A stretch of DNA of 5,990 nt from the NCBI GenBank assembly GCA_900555465.1, contig USLE01000093.1, forward strand, positions 1-5,990. The letters run 5' to 3'. Positions 5,828 through 5,990 of this stretch are shown here, one piece after another; the stretch's first letter is position 1; each line of letters begins with the position of its first letter. The notes under the pieces are model-generated. The model saw only the letters and a list, made by a program, of their open reading frames with translations. It was not told the DNA's origin and did not search any database. This DNA comes from an uncultured Butyricicoccus sp. (lineage in GTDB: Bacteria; Bacillota; Clostridia; Oscillospirales; Butyricicoccaceae). Position numbers and translations under genes: made by a program.

Positions 5828-5855
5828 AATGGCCATTTTATTCAAAATGGTCATT
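5828..5855 (-). terminator. Hairpin spanning the ftsK stop codon, possible terminator
   Basis: A 12-bp stem pairs 5844-5855 with 5828-5839, with a single mismatch or G-U pair, around a 4-nt loop. The stop codon at 5840-5838 straddles the loop and the second arm. On the minus strand the stem ends in CATTTCTCCC with no real T-run, so termination would be weak; it may instead be the outer edge of the repeat block. Confidence 0.5.
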
Positions 5856-5990
5856 CCTACGCAGCTTCATCTCCTGCCACTCCTCCTTGGAAATCAGGAT
5901 CTGGCGGGGCTTGGAGCCCTCGAACGGGCCGATGATGCCGCGCTCCTCGATCTGGTCGATGATGCGCGCGGCGCGCGAGTAGCCGAGCTT
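5838..5990 (-). CDS. ftsK: DNA translocase FtsK/SpoIIIE, C-terminal fragment at window edge
   Basis: Only the last 50 residues and the stop are in the window. They form most of the winged-helix gamma domain, which reads KOPS/SRS-type polar sequences on DNA to orient the hexameric motor that pumps chromosomes through the division or sporulation septum. The diagnostic run is KLGYSRAARIIDQIEERGII, followed by GPFEGSKPRQILIS, very close to the conserved end of this family. The remaining part of the protein (membrane anchor, linker and RecA-like motor) would lie to the right. The last residues NDHFE are encoded by one arm of a hairpin, so the tail after KLRR may have been acquired with the adjoining repeat. 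I cannot tell FtsK from SpoIIIE from this piece. Confidence 0.93.
   Translation of the reverse strand, partial: KLGYSRAARIIDQIEERGIIGPFEGSKPRQILISKEEWQEMKLRRNDHFE

Overview
The window looks like a chromosomal segment of a GC-rich member of the Bacillota, probably a clostridial gut organism of the Oscillospiraceae/Ruminococcaceae kind. This is inferred from the strong AGGAGG-type ribosome binding sites, each placed exactly 7 nt before its start codon, from the SLH-anchored secreted protein, from the OmpR-type two-component pair, and from a spacer packed with short repeats. No rRNA, tRNA or CRISPR array is present, and the species cannot be fixed from the sequence.

All six genes are on the minus strand and are read from right to left. 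In order of transcription they are: the C-terminal end of an FtsK/SpoIIIE DNA translocase (5838-5990, entering from the right edge); a spacer built of short repeats (5655-5855) containing a heptanucleotide tandem array and nested GC-rich palindromes; a flavin reductase-like protein of 167 aa (5129-5632); a secreted, SLH-anchored trypsin-like protease of 541 aa that starts with GTG (3400-5025); a strong terminator (3289-3326); a gene-free spacer with an unexplained two-stage hairpin (3215-3259) and a probable promoter; a response regulator and sensor kinase pair with a 4-nt ATGA overlap (2327-3001 and 1101-2330); a second strong terminator (1030-1075); and the ATPase of an ABC exporter (1-915), which runs off the left edge.

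Two links between the genes are worth noting. The regulator and kinase form one translationally coupled unit closed by its own terminator. The ABC gene that follows has its own promoter, in which a perfect tandem 11-bp repeat occupies the place of a poor -35 element. That layout is typical of promoters activated by OmpR/PhoB-type regulators, so the adjacent two-component system is a good candidate to control the transporter. This is inference. The protease gene is separated from the two-component genes by a terminator, so a functional link there (cell-envelope sensing) is only suggested by position.

The most unusual material is non-coding: the 7-bp repeat array and palindrome block after ftsK, a hairpin whose arm forms the last four sense codons but one of ftsK, the 11-bp direct repeats, and the structured element upstream of the response regulator. 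I see no convincing entirely new multi-gene system.
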